NCBI RefSeq assembly: GCF_016862095.1
Contig: NZ_BOMH01000001.1
Location: 1-64,000, forward strand
DNA from: Actinoplanes cyaneus
Lineage (GTDB): Bacteria > Actinomycetota > Actinomycetes > Mycobacteriales > Micromonosporaceae
DNA: 64,000 nucleotides
Direction of reading: 5' to 3'
Position numbers and translations under genes: made by a program. The notes below the pieces were generated by a model, which had not been told where the DNA came from, searched no databases, and saw only the letters and a list, made by a program, of their open reading frames with translations. Position 1 is the first letter of the stretch; the number at the start of each line of letters is the position of its first letter. Below, piece after piece: positions 40,789 through 51,322 of the stretch.

Positions 40789-41685
40789 ATGGATCTGCAG
40801 TTGCGTCACCTGCGGGCGCTGGTCGCGGTGGTCGACGCGGGCACGTTCACCGACGCCGCGGCCGCGCTGAACACGTCCCAGGCCGCGGTTTCCCGCTCCG
40901 TCGCGGCGGCAGAGCAGATTCTCGGCGTACGTCTGCTGCAGCGCACCACCCGCCACGTCAGCCTCACCGGCACGGGCGCGCACGTGCTGGCCGGCGCCCG
41001 GCGTGTGCTCGACGAGATCGCGCACCTGCACCGGATCGCCGAGCAGTCGCGCACCGAGTTGCGGGTCGGCTACGCGTGGGCCGCGCTCGGCAAGCACACC
41101 CGGCGCCTGCAGCGGGCGTGGGCCGGCGTACAACCCGGGATTCCGCTGGTGTTCGTCCACACCAACAGCGTCACGGCCGGGCTGAGCGAAGGCGCCGCCG
41201 ACGTCGCGGTTATCCGCACGCCGCTCGACGATCCACGGTTCGCGTCGGCGCGGGTCGGCAGCGAGGCACGGTACGCGGCGGTCGCCACCGACAACCCGCT
41301 GGCGCGGCGGCGTTCGCTGCGGATCTCGGATCTCGCGCGGTACACGGTCGCGATCGACGCCCAGACCGGCACGACCACGCTCGATCTGTGGGATCCGGGG
41401 CCGCGCCCGCCGGCGGTCCGGCGCACCACCGGCGTCGACGAGTGGCTGACGCTGATCGCCGCGAACCAGGCGGTCGGGGTGACGTCGGAGGCGACCGCGA
41501 ACCAGAATCCGCGCCCGGGTGTCGCCTACCGCGTGCTGCGTCAGGCGCCGCCGATCCCGGTCTGGCTCGCCTGGTGGCGCGACGATCCCCCGGGACAGCT
41601 CGGCGACCTCGTCCGGCTCAGCCGCGAGGCGTACGGGGAATCGGAGGTCACTGCGGCAGATGTCCCCCGGCCAGGACGACGATGA
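40789..41685 (+). CDS. LysR-family regulator
   Basis: The open frame begins at 40585, but ATG 40789 (MDLQLRHLRALVAVVDAGTF) gives the standard 298-residue LysR protein. The N-terminal HTH is clear (TDAAAALNTSQAAVSRSVAA, LLQRTTRHVSLT) and the rest is the co-inducer domain. It probably controls the divergent EamA exporter from the 61-bp region between them. Its 3' end overlaps the 3' end of the convergent chromate-transporter gene by 38 bp. Confidence 0.9.
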   Translation: MDLQLRHLRALVAVVDAGTFTDAAAALNTSQAAVSRSVAAAEQILGVRLLQRTTRHVSLTGTGAHVLAGARRVLDEIAHLHRIAEQSRTELRVGYAWAALGKHTRRLQRAWAGVQPGIPLVFVHTNSVTAGLSEGAADVAVIRTPLDDPRFASARVGSEARYAAVATDNPLARRRSLRISDLARYTVAIDAQTGTTTLDLWDPGPRPPAVRRTTGVDEWLTLIAANQAVGVTSEATANQNPRPGVAYRVLRQAPPIPVWLAWWRDDPPGQLGDLVRLSREAYGESEVTAADVPRPGRR

Positions 41686-42847
41686 CACCGGCCGCGGCGG
41701 CGGTCAGCAGGGTCAGGACCGGACCGCGGCGCAGGCCCAGGGTGAGAACGGCGGCGCCGGCCAGCACGGCGTACTGCCACGGTTCGCTCAGGGCGCGGAT
41801 CAGCGGGACGGCCGAGCCGAGGATCGCGCCGATCGCGGCGGGACCGGCGCCGTCGAGGAACGCCCGGACCCGCCGGTTGCCGCGGAGCCGGTCGAAACGG
41901 TCGGCGCCGACCAGGATGAACGTGAAGGACGGGCTGAACGCGACGGCGGCGGCGAGCAGACCCCCGCCCAGGCCCGCCGCGGCGTAGCCGACCACGGCAA
42001 CGGTGTGCACCACCGGGCCGGGGGTGATCTGGCCGAGGGCAACGGCGTTCAGGAACTGCGCGGCGGTCATCCAGTGGTGCTGGCCCACCGCGTCGGCCTG
42101 CATGAGCGGGATGATGACGAACCCGCCACCGTAGGAGAGTGCCCCGACCTTGAGTGCCGTCCAGGCCAGCGGGAGCAGCACGCCACCGCCGAGCCCGGCC
42201 GCCGCGAGCAGCGGGACGGCGCTCGCCGGTCGCCGGCCGGTCGCGGGCAGGCGCTGGGCCAGGATCTCGGCGAGGCCGCACGTGATGAGCAGCAGCACCA
42301 GCCACGGGCCGACGGTCGCCGCGGCGACCGCGCCGAGCACCAGGTAGACAGCCCACCGCACCCGGTGGCTCTGCTGAGGGGCGCGTCGCCACCCGGCGGG
42401 GACCAGACCGGCACCGGCCTGCAGGGCGATCGCGGCCACCGCCGCGCCCGCCCCCGCCCCGGCGGCCTTGACCCAGGTCGGCGGGTCGCTGAGGAACAGC
42501 GCGGCCAGGGCCAGGATCGCGATCAGCCCCGGCAGGATGAACGCGGCTCCCCCTGCCAGCGCGCCGGCCCGGCCGCGGACCCGCCAGGCGCAGAAGATCG
42601 CGAGCTGGGTGGAGGCGGGACCGGGCAGCAGGTTGCAGGCGGCGATGGCGTCCTCGAACTCCTGCGCGTCGAGCCATTTCCGGTCGTCGACGCAGAGTTT
42701 GCGGAACAGGGCGATGTGCGCGGGCGGGCCGCCGAAACCGACGCAGCCGATCCGGCCCCACTCCTTCAGGACGGTCCCGAGATCGGCACGGTGCTCGGTG
42801 GTGGGCAGCTCAGGCACCGGCGAACCGCACGCCGGCAGTGCCGTCAT
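41648..42847 (-). CDS. chrA: Chromate-transporter-family (CHR) membrane protein
   Basis: The 399-residue protein has two CHR domains in tandem with about ten helices. The first shows the family box VGFGGPPAHIALFRKLCVD and NLLPGPASTQLAIFCAW; the second repeats it in degenerate form (GALSYGGGFVIIPLM, ALGQITPGPVVHTVAVVGY). CHR proteins export chromate in exchange for protons or anions. It is the gene just downstream of the ArsR-ArsC fusion (12 bp gap) on the same strand, so it may belong to a metal(loid)-responsive unit, and chromate itself is not proven as substrate. Confidence 0.87.
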   Translation of the reverse strand: MTALPACGSPVPELPTTEHRADLGTVLKEWGRIGCVGFGGPPAHIALFRKLCVDDRKWLDAQEFEDAIAACNLLPGPASTQLAIFCAWRVRGRAGALAGGAAFILPGLIAILALAALFLSDPPTWVKAAGAGAGAAVAAIALQAGAGLVPAGWRRAPQQSHRVRWAVYLVLGAVAAATVGPWLVLLLITCGLAEILAQRLPATGRRPASAVPLLAAAGLGGGVLLPLAWTALKVGALSYGGGFVIIPLMQADAVGQHHWMTAAQFLNAVALGQITPGPVVHTVAVVGYAAAGLGGGLLAAAVAFSPSFTFILVGADRFDRLRGNRRVRAFLDGAGPAAIGAILGSAVPLIRALSEPWQYAVLAGAAVLTLGLRRGPVLTLLTAAAAGVIVVLAGGHLPQ

Positions 42848-42859
42848 CGGCAGGGCTGG

Positions 42860-43615
42860 TCATGATGTCCTCTCCGAACGGTGGGCGAGATCATGCAGCA
42901 GGAAGTCGATGCGCTGGGCCAGCTCGCCGGCGACGCGCTCGAAGGCGGCCGGTCCGCCGGGGCCGGCCGCCGGGTCCGGCGTGCTCCAGTGCATCGGGCG
43001 GGGATGGCCGGGGAATTCGGGGCAGACTTCCTTGACCCGGTCGCACAGGGTGATCACGTGGTCGAACCGCTGCCCGGTGAACTCGTCGAGATGCTTGGGC
43101 GCGGCCCCGGACAGGTCGATGCCGCGCGCCGCCATGGCCTCCACCGCGGACGGATGGACGGGCTTGGGGCGACTCCCGGCGCTGAAAGCCTCCACGGCCC
43201 CGACGGTGCGGTCCCGCAGCAGGGCCTCGGCCATCTGCGACCGGGCGCTGTTGCCCGTGCACAGGAACAACACCCGGCCCGTCACGGCGGCGACCGGCTC
43301 GGGACGGGCGAGCCGCAGGCCGGGGTGCAGCGCGGCACCGGCGCCGGAGAGCAGGTCCCGGCAGCGGGTCAGGTCCAGCGAGTAGTAGGTGTCGCGGCCG
43401 TCGGCGTTGCTGCGCCGCGTCGTCACCAGGTCGGTCTTGCGCAGCTTGCCCAGGTGGTACGACACGAGGCTCTGCGGCTGGCCGAGCAGCGCGGTCAACT
43501 CGCGCACCGCGAGGTCACCGTGGGCCAGCTCGCTGAGCAGCCGCCACCGCACCGGGTGCCCGGCGGCGGTCACGAACCCGGGAGGCGCGAGGGTGCCGGC
43601 TGCCTCTGACGTCAC
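42860..43615 (-). CDS. ArsR-type repressor fused to low-molecular-weight phosphatase/arsenate reductase
   Basis: The 251-residue protein joins an N-terminal ArsR winged HTH (~10-95: GHPVRWRLLSELAHGDLAVR, LTALLGQPQSLVSYHLGKLR) to a C-terminal LMWP/ArsC domain beginning VLFLCTGNSARSQMAEALL, the CX5R phosphate-binding loop, with a late DP acid (STPDPAAG). It could both sense arsenic/phosphate-like oxyanions and reduce arsenate. The GTG at 43615 sits 6-7 bp after a -10-like TAATCT, so the mRNA may be leaderless. A perfect operator palindrome lies just upstream. It is probably co-transcribed with the CHR transporter. Confidence 0.9.
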   Translation of the reverse strand: MTSEAAGTLAPPGFVTAAGHPVRWRLLSELAHGDLAVRELTALLGQPQSLVSYHLGKLRKTDLVTTRRSNADGRDTYYSLDLTRCRDLLSGAGAALHPGLRLARPEPVAAVTGRVLFLCTGNSARSQMAEALLRDRTVGAVEAFSAGSRPKPVHPSAVEAMAARGIDLSGAAPKHLDEFTGQRFDHVITLCDRVKEVCPEFPGHPRPMHWSTPDPAAGPGGPAAFERVAGELAQRIDFLLHDLAHRSERTS

Positions 43616-43627
43616 GCCCGCAGATTA

Positions 43628-43645
43628 CATCAAATCGATTTGATG
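43628..43645. promoter_or_regulatory. Perfect ArsR-type operator palindrome
   Basis: CATCAAATCGATTTGATG is an exact 18-bp palindrome lying immediately upstream of a minus-strand TAATCT (43627-43622) and 12 bp before the GTG start. The ATCAAATCGATTTGAT core is typical of actinobacterial ArsR/SmtB operators, so autoregulation is very likely. Confidence 0.88.
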
Positions 43646-43688
43646 CAATAGCCGGAGGGCGGAGCTGACCGGCGGGTCCGGACATGGG

Positions 43689-43720
43689 ACGAGCCCGGCC
43701 GCCGAAGCAGCCGGGCTCGT
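43689..43720 (-). terminator. Terminator of katG
   Basis: Perfect 11-bp stem (ACGAGCCCGGC / GCCGGGCTCGT) with a 10-nt loop, 12 bp beyond the katG stop. It separates katG from the downstream ArsR fusion. Confidence 0.85.
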
Positions 43721-43731
43721 TGGCGCAGGAC

Positions 43732-46443
<2,712 letters not shown>

Positions 46444-46692
46444 GTTTTTGTGATCCTGCCGGTGTGTTGAAACCCGAACAAGAAATCCGATCCAGCGGTA
46501 CGGGCCAGCCTCTCCCCCGACCGCAGCCTCCCCGCCCTTGGCACGGTGACGCGACGTCATCCCGGCGCCGGCCCGCCCGGCGCCCGCCGCCACCCCGGTC
46601 CCCTCCCCACCACGCACCGCTGCGCCAACCGCCCCGCCGGTCGGCTCCGCCTGCCGATCCCGGCCCGGGCCCGCTGCGCGCCTCCCGCCCCG

Positions 46693-46743
46693 GCTGGTGC
46701 TCACGGTGGTTGTCCGGCCCGGACAACCACCGTGAGCACCAGC
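46693..46743. repeat. 51-nt perfect palindrome
   Basis: Arms of 25 bp (46693-46717 and 46719-46743) are exactly complementary around a single central C. The arms start GCTGGTGCTCACGG and end at the centre with TTGTCCGG. It could extrude as a cruciform. It is ~250-290 bp from both divergent genes, so it is not a terminator for either. Confidence 0.92.
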
Positions 46744-46993
46744 TAGCCACCCCGCCGAGCCCCGCGACCCGGTGTGCCGCAGCGGCCTGGCGCCAGCCGG
46801 GCCGGGGGTGCGGCGCGCGGCGATCGGCGGCATGGCCCGGACCGCGTCCTCGTGTGCGGGAGCCTGACCGGGGTGTCGACGTCGCGGCGCCGGCACGAAG
46901 GGTCCGGCAACCCCTGTCCCGGCATGGTGGTGCAGCAAACTTCCGTGAACCTGCACGCGCCGGGCACCGACTGAACCGGGTGGAGGAGGGCCG

Positions 46994-47539
46994 ATGGACG
47001 AGGAGTTGCTGGTGGTGCGGTGTCAGCTCGGTGAGCGTGACGCATTCGCCGCTCTGGTGCGGGCCTGGCATCCGGCGGTGGAGCGCTACGTCGCCCGGAT
47101 GCTCGGCGGACCCGACGACGACGTAACGCAGGAGGTGTGGCTGGCGATCATCCGCGGGCTGCCCCGCCTGCGGCAGCCGGACCGGTTCGCGCCGTGGCTG
47201 TTCGTGATCGCCCGCCGGGCCGTGATGAACCGGCTCCGTGACGCCTACGCCACCCCGGAACAAGCCCTGGACGACACGGCAGGCGGCGACGTGGCGGACG
47301 GTGACGCGACAGGCGGTGACGCGGCCGACGCGGTGGCCGACCGGGAGCTGGTCGCCGGTGCGCTGGCCGCGCTGCCGGTGCGCGAACGCGAGGTGCTGCT
47401 GCTGTTCCACCTGGAGGATCTGTCGCTGCAGGCGTGCGCGCAGATCTGCGGGGTGCCGGTCGGCACGGTCAAATCGCGGTTGAACCGGGCCCGGCGGCTG
47501 CTGCGCCGGGAACTGGCCAGGAAGGGGTACGAGCAGTGA
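46994..47539 (+). CDS. ECF sigma factor
   Basis: The 181-residue protein has sigma region 2 (VVRCQLGERDAFAALVRAWH, DDVTQEVWLAIIRGLPRL) and region 4 (ALAALPVREREVLLLFHLED, QICGVPVGTVKSRLNRARRL), joined by an acidic Gly/Ala/Asp linker with short repeats (GGDVADGDATGGDAAD). ATG 46994 has GGAGGAGGG upstream. Its stop overlaps the start of a downstream membrane protein (GTGA), the usual layout for a sigma factor and its membrane partner. Confidence 0.9.
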   Translation: MDEELLVVRCQLGERDAFAALVRAWHPAVERYVARMLGGPDDDVTQEVWLAIIRGLPRLRQPDRFAPWLFVIARRAVMNRLRDAYATPEQALDDTAGGDVADGDATGGDAADAVADRELVAGALAALPVREREVLLLFHLEDLSLQACAQICGVPVGTVKSRLNRARRLLRRELARKGYEQ

Positions 47540-48090
47540 CTCCCGAGGACGTGCTGGCGCGGCTGGCAGCGCCGCTGTCGGCGCGCAAGCGGATCGGCTA
47601 CGTGGCCGTGGGGCTGGCCGGGCTCACCGGCAGCGCCCTGATCGGCCTGCTCTGGGCGACCGAGCCGGGGCTGCCGCCGCGCACCCGGGCGGCGTTCGCG
47701 GTGCTGATCACGATCGGTCTGGCGTGGGCGGGCTTCGGCGCGTGGGCGGTGTCGCGCCGCGCTCCCCTGTTCGCCCGGGACCGGGTCGTCGCCGCCTGGC
47801 TCGGCGTCGCCGCCTGGTCGCTGTTCACCGGCGGCGGCAGCGTGATCGCCGTGCTCCGGCATCGGATCGAGCCGGAGTTCGTCGCCGTCGCGCTCGCCCT
47901 GGGCGTGCTGGCCGCCGTGAATCTGCGCGCTGCCCGCCACGCCCGGGCCCGCCTGCTGCGACGCCGCGCGGAGCTGACCGGCAGGCCGGAGAAAACCGGC
48001 GGGCCAGAGCAGACCGGCAGGCCGGAACGGACCGCCAGGCCGAAGCAGACCGGCGGACCGGAGCAGGCCGGCGGACCGGAGCGGACCTGA
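47536..48090 (+). CDS. Membrane protein co-expressed with ECF sigma factor, with repeat tail
   Basis: GTG 47536 overlaps the sigma stop. The 184-residue protein has about four hydrophobic helices (YVAVGLAGLTGSALIGLLWA, AAFAVLITIGLAWAGFGAWA, VAAWLGVAAWSLFTGGGSVI, FVAVALALGVLAAVNLRAA) and a C-terminal tail of six hexapeptide repeats TG(R/G)PE(K/Q/R). No anti-sigma zinc motif is seen; it may act as a membrane partner of the sigma factor, similar to membrane proteins seen with SigK/SigM-type loci. Confidence 0.6.
   Translation: MTPEDVLARLAAPLSARKRIGYVAVGLAGLTGSALIGLLWATEPGLPPRTRAAFAVLITIGLAWAGFGAWAVSRRAPLFARDRVVAAWLGVAAWSLFTGGGSVIAVLRHRIEPEFVAVALALGVLAAVNLRAARHARARLLRRRAELTGRPEKTGGPEQTGRPERTARPKQTGGPEQAGGPERT
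47977..48084 (+). repeat. Six 18-bp in-frame tandem repeats
   Basis: Units such as ACCGGCAGGCCGGAGAAA repeat six times with few changes and encode the TGxPEx tail of the membrane protein. Length is a multiple of three, so copy-number change would keep the frame. Confidence 0.85.
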
Positions 48091-48182
48091 CGGGCGGGCA
48101 GAAACGGTCCACGGCCCGGAAACCCGGATGACGTACGGATGAAGCGGCGCGACGGCCCGCCCGCAACGGAAAGGTTCCGGCG

Positions 48183-48211
48183 GTGACAACACGTCGACTC
48201 TTTTCTATTGT
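48183..48211 (+). promoter_or_regulatory. Predicted promoter of the fxs operon
   Basis: GTGACA (48183-48188), a 17-bp spacer and TATTGT (48206-48211) would start transcription ~30 nt before the fxsA GTG. The region is the only AT-leaning stretch between the preceding gene and fxsA. Confidence 0.5.
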
Positions 48212-48247
48212 TGGGCTGTCGTCGCCGAGTTACCTGGGGGCAGCAAA

Positions 48248-48418
48248 GTGGATCTCATCGAGGACCGGAGCACCCGCCGTCCCCCGTTGGAGGACCTGCG
48301 CCGGACACCACTGGGCAGCATCGATCCGAGGCGGGCCGCCGAGGTGGCCCGTGCCGAGACACGGGATGCCCACGACCACGGCCGCATCGACTCGGCGCTC
48401 TTTGGCTCCAACATCTAG
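48248..48418 (+). CDS. fxsA: FxSxx-COOH precursor peptide (FxsA)
   Basis: GTG 48248 (behind GGGGGC, 7 bp) opens a 56-residue peptide beginning with DLIEDRSTRRPPLEDLRR and ending ...HGRIDSALFGSNI. The C-terminal FGSNI fits the F-x-S-x-x-COOH signature of FxsA substrates, in which the radical SAM enzyme FxsB crosslinks the Phe ring to the Ser side of the motif to make a cyclophane. The N-terminal part acts as leader. The gene lies directly before and overlapping fxsB. It is short and GTG-started, so automatic annotation may miss it. Confidence 0.88.
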   Translation: MDLIEDRSTRRPPLEDLRRTPLGSIDPRRAAEVARAETRDAHDHGRIDSALFGSNI

Positions 48419-50534
48419 CGCGGCCATCAGCCAGTTCGTGCTCAAGATCGCCAGCCGGTGCGATCTGAAGTGCGACTACTGCTACGTCTACGAGCACGCC
48501 GACCAGGGCTGGCGCCGGCAACCGCCGATGATGGAGCCGGCGGTGGTCGCGACGGTCGCGCGGCGGATCGCCGAGCATGCCCGCCGGCATCGGCTGCGGA
48601 CGGTCCGGGTGATCCTGCACGGCGGCGAGCCGCTGCTCGTGGGCCCCGCACGGCTCGAGGAGATCGCCGCTGAGCTGCGTGAACAGATCGGCCCCGGCCT
48701 GGAGCTGCGGATGCAGACCAACGGGGTGCTGCTGACCGAGGAGGTCTGCGCGGTCCTGCGGGAGCACACGATCCGGGCCGGCGTGTCGCTCGACGGTTCG
48801 CAGATGGCGCACGACCGGCATCGGCGTTTCGCCCATGGCGGTGGCAGTCACCGGCACGTCAGGCACGCGCTCGACCTGCTGCGCCGCGACGAGAACCGGG
48901 ACTGTTACGCCGGTCTGCTGTGCACGATCGACCTGCGCAACGACCCGGTGGACACCTACCGGGCGCTGCTCGCCGAGGCGCCGCCGCGGATCGACTTCCT
49001 GCTGCCGCACGCCACCTGGGACACCCCTCCCCCGAACAGAAACGGACAGCAATCGCCGTACGGGACCTGGTTGTCGAGGGTTTTCCAAGCCTGGACCGAC
49101 AGCGGCCGCGAGGTGCCGATCCGCCTGTTCGACGCGATTCTGCATCCCGGTGTCGTCGGCGCCGAGGCCGTCGGGCTGACCCCCGCCGACCTGGTCGTGG
49201 TCGAGACCGACGGCACCTACGAGCAGGTCGACTCCCTCAAGGTCACCTATGACGGGGCGGCCGCGACCGGGCTCGACGTGTTCACCGCGACGGTCGACGA
49301 GGTGGCCGCGCACCCGATGATCGCGATCCGGCAGACCGGGCTGGCCGGGCTGAGCGCCACCTGCCGCACGTGCGAGGTGGTGGACCGCTGTGGTGGCGGC
49401 CAGTTCCCGCACCGTTTCCGCGGCGGCACCGGGTTCGACAACCCGTCGGTCTACTGCGCCGATCTGAAGGAATTGATCACCTACATGGACGATCGGGACG
49501 GGCTGGCGACCTGGGTGCGCGACGACCTGGCGGGCGGTGCGGGCAGTGTGGACGCGGTCGCCCAGCTCGCGCCGATCCACGAGGCGCTGGTCCGGGCGCG
49601 GATCGTGACGCTGGGCGCCGGTGAGCCGGAGGGCTGGGCGGAGCTGGTCGCGCTCGACGAGGCGGCGCCGGACGCGGTCCGCGAGGTGCTGACGCATCCG
49701 TTCGTGCGCCGCGCCGATGCCTCGTACCTGGGGAACGTCGCCGTCGCCGCGGCGGTGCGGGCCGGCGTGGAGATCCACCTGGAGCTGCCGGTTCGCGACG
49801 GGGTGGTCGCCCTGCCGACGCTGGGCGCGTTCAAGGTCGCCGGCCGACACGCGACGGTCGGGGTGCGCGACCTGAAGGCGGTCGGGCGCTGGCTGCCGGC
49901 CCGCACCGCCGAGGTTGCCGGCGTCCCGGTGTCGCTGGAGGACACCGACCCGTTGCGCGACAGTTACGACGGTCTGATCGTTTCCGGTCGCCTGACCGAG
50001 GATGAGGTCACCGCCTGGCGGCATCGCCTGGACGGCGCGATCGAGCACCTGCGCGCCGAGGCCCCGGAGTACGTGCCGGGAATCGCCGCGACCCTGCGCG
50101 TGATCGTGCCGTTGCGCCACGACGCGACGGGCCGGCAGCGCGCCGGTTCGGCCCGCACCGCCTTCGGCGCGGTCGCCGTCACCCCGGAGGAGCCGGACGC
50201 GCTCGCGGTGCTGCTGGTCCACGAGGTGCAGCATCTGAAACTCGGCGCCGTCCTGGACGTCTGCGCGATGTTCGACCCCCGTGCCCCCGGCCGGATCGCG
50301 GTGCCCTGGCGTGAGGACGAGCGCCCGGTCGAGGGGGTGCTGCAGGGCACCTACGCGTTCCTGGCCGTCGCCGACCTGTGGCGCCGCCGCCCGGGCCCGG
50401 CCGCCGCGGCCCGGCACACGCAGTTGCGCGGCTGGGTCGACGTGGCCCTGGACCGGCTGCTCGGCGGTGCCCACCTGACCGCGGCCGGCCGCCGTTTCGC
50501 CACCGGGATGCGCGCCGCGATCGACGCCTGGTGA
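48366..50534 (+). CDS. fxsB: Radical SAM/SPASM peptide maturase FxsB fused to HExxH domain
   Basis: ATG 48366 (722 residues) overlaps fxsA by 53 bp; a TTG at 48402 is an alternative closer to the fxsA stop, and the longer frame to 48183 is not credible. The radical SAM cluster is C32-x3-C36-x2-C39 in ASRCDLKCDYCYVYEH. A SPASM region (CRTCEVVDRCGGG, later PSVYCADLKELITYM) follows. The C-terminal third carries VLLVHEVQHLKLGAVLDV with H619-E620-H623, the alphaKG-HExxH-type peptide hydroxylase/HEXXH domain seen fused to some FxsB proteins. It would install the Phe cyclophane on FxsA and may further oxidise or cleave it. The 3' end is tandemly copied after the stop. Confidence 0.92.
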   Translation: MPTTTAASTRRSLAPTSSAAISQFVLKIASRCDLKCDYCYVYEHADQGWRRQPPMMEPAVVATVARRIAEHARRHRLRTVRVILHGGEPLLVGPARLEEIAAELREQIGPGLELRMQTNGVLLTEEVCAVLREHTIRAGVSLDGSQMAHDRHRRFAHGGGSHRHVRHALDLLRRDENRDCYAGLLCTIDLRNDPVDTYRALLAEAPPRIDFLLPHATWDTPPPNRNGQQSPYGTWLSRVFQAWTDSGREVPIRLFDAILHPGVVGAEAVGLTPADLVVVETDGTYEQVDSLKVTYDGAAATGLDVFTATVDEVAAHPMIAIRQTGLAGLSATCRTCEVVDRCGGGQFPHRFRGGTGFDNPSVYCADLKELITYMDDRDGLATWVRDDLAGGAGSVDAVAQLAPIHEALVRARIVTLGAGEPEGWAELVALDEAAPDAVREVLTHPFVRRADASYLGNVAVAAAVRAGVEIHLELPVRDGVVALPTLGAFKVAGRHATVGVRDLKAVGRWLPARTAEVAGVPVSLEDTDPLRDSYDGLIVSGRLTEDEVTAWRHRLDGAIEHLRAEAPEYVPGIAATLRVIVPLRHDATGRQRAGSARTAFGAVAVTPEEPDALAVLLVHEVQHLKLGAVLDVCAMFDPRAPGRIAVPWREDERPVEGVLQGTYAFLAVADLWRRRPGPAAAARHTQLRGWVDVALDRLLGGAHLTAAGRRFATGMRAAIDAW

Positions 50535-50571
50535 AACAGCGGGATGCGCGCCGCCGTCGACACCCGGTGAA
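50505..50571 (+). repeat. Tandem copy of the fxsB 3' end including its stop codon
   Basis: The last ten codons and stop (GGGATGCGCGCCGC ... GGTGAA, 50505-50535) recur at 50541-50571 with 27 of 31 bases identical, period 36 bp. A further TGGTGAACCGC fragment follows. The downstream copy is outside the gene. Confidence 0.88.
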
Positions 50572-50671
50572 CCGCCGGAGCTGGTGAACCGCGCGGGGAT
50601 ACCCGGCGTCGTCTACGGTCGATATCGTAGATCTCGATTCCTGAGGGGACACCGCGACTGGGGGGCGGATC

Positions 50672-51322
50672 GTGACCTCGAACGCCGTCCCGGACGACGA
50701 CCGGTCACCGGTCTTCTTCATGAGCTACGCCCACCGGCCGAACAACGCCGGTGATCACCACGTGAAGCAGTTCTACGACCTGGTCTACAGCCACGTCGAC
50801 GAGTTGCTGGGCCTGCCGCCGGGGCAGGAGGCCGGCTTCATCGACGCGGAGATGACCGGCGGCCAGCGCTGGTCGGACGATCTGGCCTACGCGATCGGCC
50901 ACTGCCAGGTCCTGGTCCCGCTCGTCTCGCCGCGGTACACCCAGAGCGAGTGGTGCGCGCGCGAGTGGAACGCGTTCCAGCGGCGGACGCGGCGCACGGT
51001 GCCCGGCGGCGCCCTGTCCCCGGGGGACCTGCCGGTGATTCCGGTGTGGTGGACGCCGTACCGGCTCGATCGTCTGCCGAAGGCGATCCGTGACGTGCAG
51101 TTCTTCACCGCCGACGGCCTGCCCCGGCCGGAGATGGCGCAGATGTACCAGAAGCAGGGGCTCTACGGGCTGTTGCAGCTCGGTCAGCCGGGCCTGGAGG
51201 TCTACGAGGCGGTCGGGTGGTTCCTCGCCCGGCGCATCGCCGACTCCTACGGGACCCATGACGTCGAGGCCGGCGACGTGGACTTCACCGGCCTGAGTAC
51301 CCGGTTCGGAGAGGACATCTGA
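50672..51322 (+). CDS. TIR-like protein of the FxSxx-COOH system (FxsC type, short)
   Basis: The 216-residue protein is a single TIR/toll-like domain: VFFMSYAHRPNNAGDHHVKQ at the N-terminus, then GGQRWSDDLAYAIGHCQVLV, PLVSPRYTQSEWCAREWNAF. This is the layout of FxsC proteins. TIR domains act as NADases or as adaptors in defence-type complexes. The Glu in SEWCAREW is the candidate catalytic acid. The stop overlaps the ATG of the next TIR gene (TGATG). Confidence 0.85.
   Translation: MTSNAVPDDDRSPVFFMSYAHRPNNAGDHHVKQFYDLVYSHVDELLGLPPGQEAGFIDAEMTGGQRWSDDLAYAIGHCQVLVPLVSPRYTQSEWCAREWNAFQRRTRRTVPGGALSPGDLPVIPVWWTPYRLDRLPKAIRDVQFFTADGLPRPEMAQMYQKQGLYGLLQLGQPGLEVYEAVGWFLARRIADSYGTHDVEAGDVDFTGLSTRFGEDI

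Noticed and set aside
48183..48365. N-terminal extension of FxsB
   Set aside because: It reads through the promoter and most of fxsA in another frame and lacks conservation with FxsB; start moved to 48366 (or TTG 48402).
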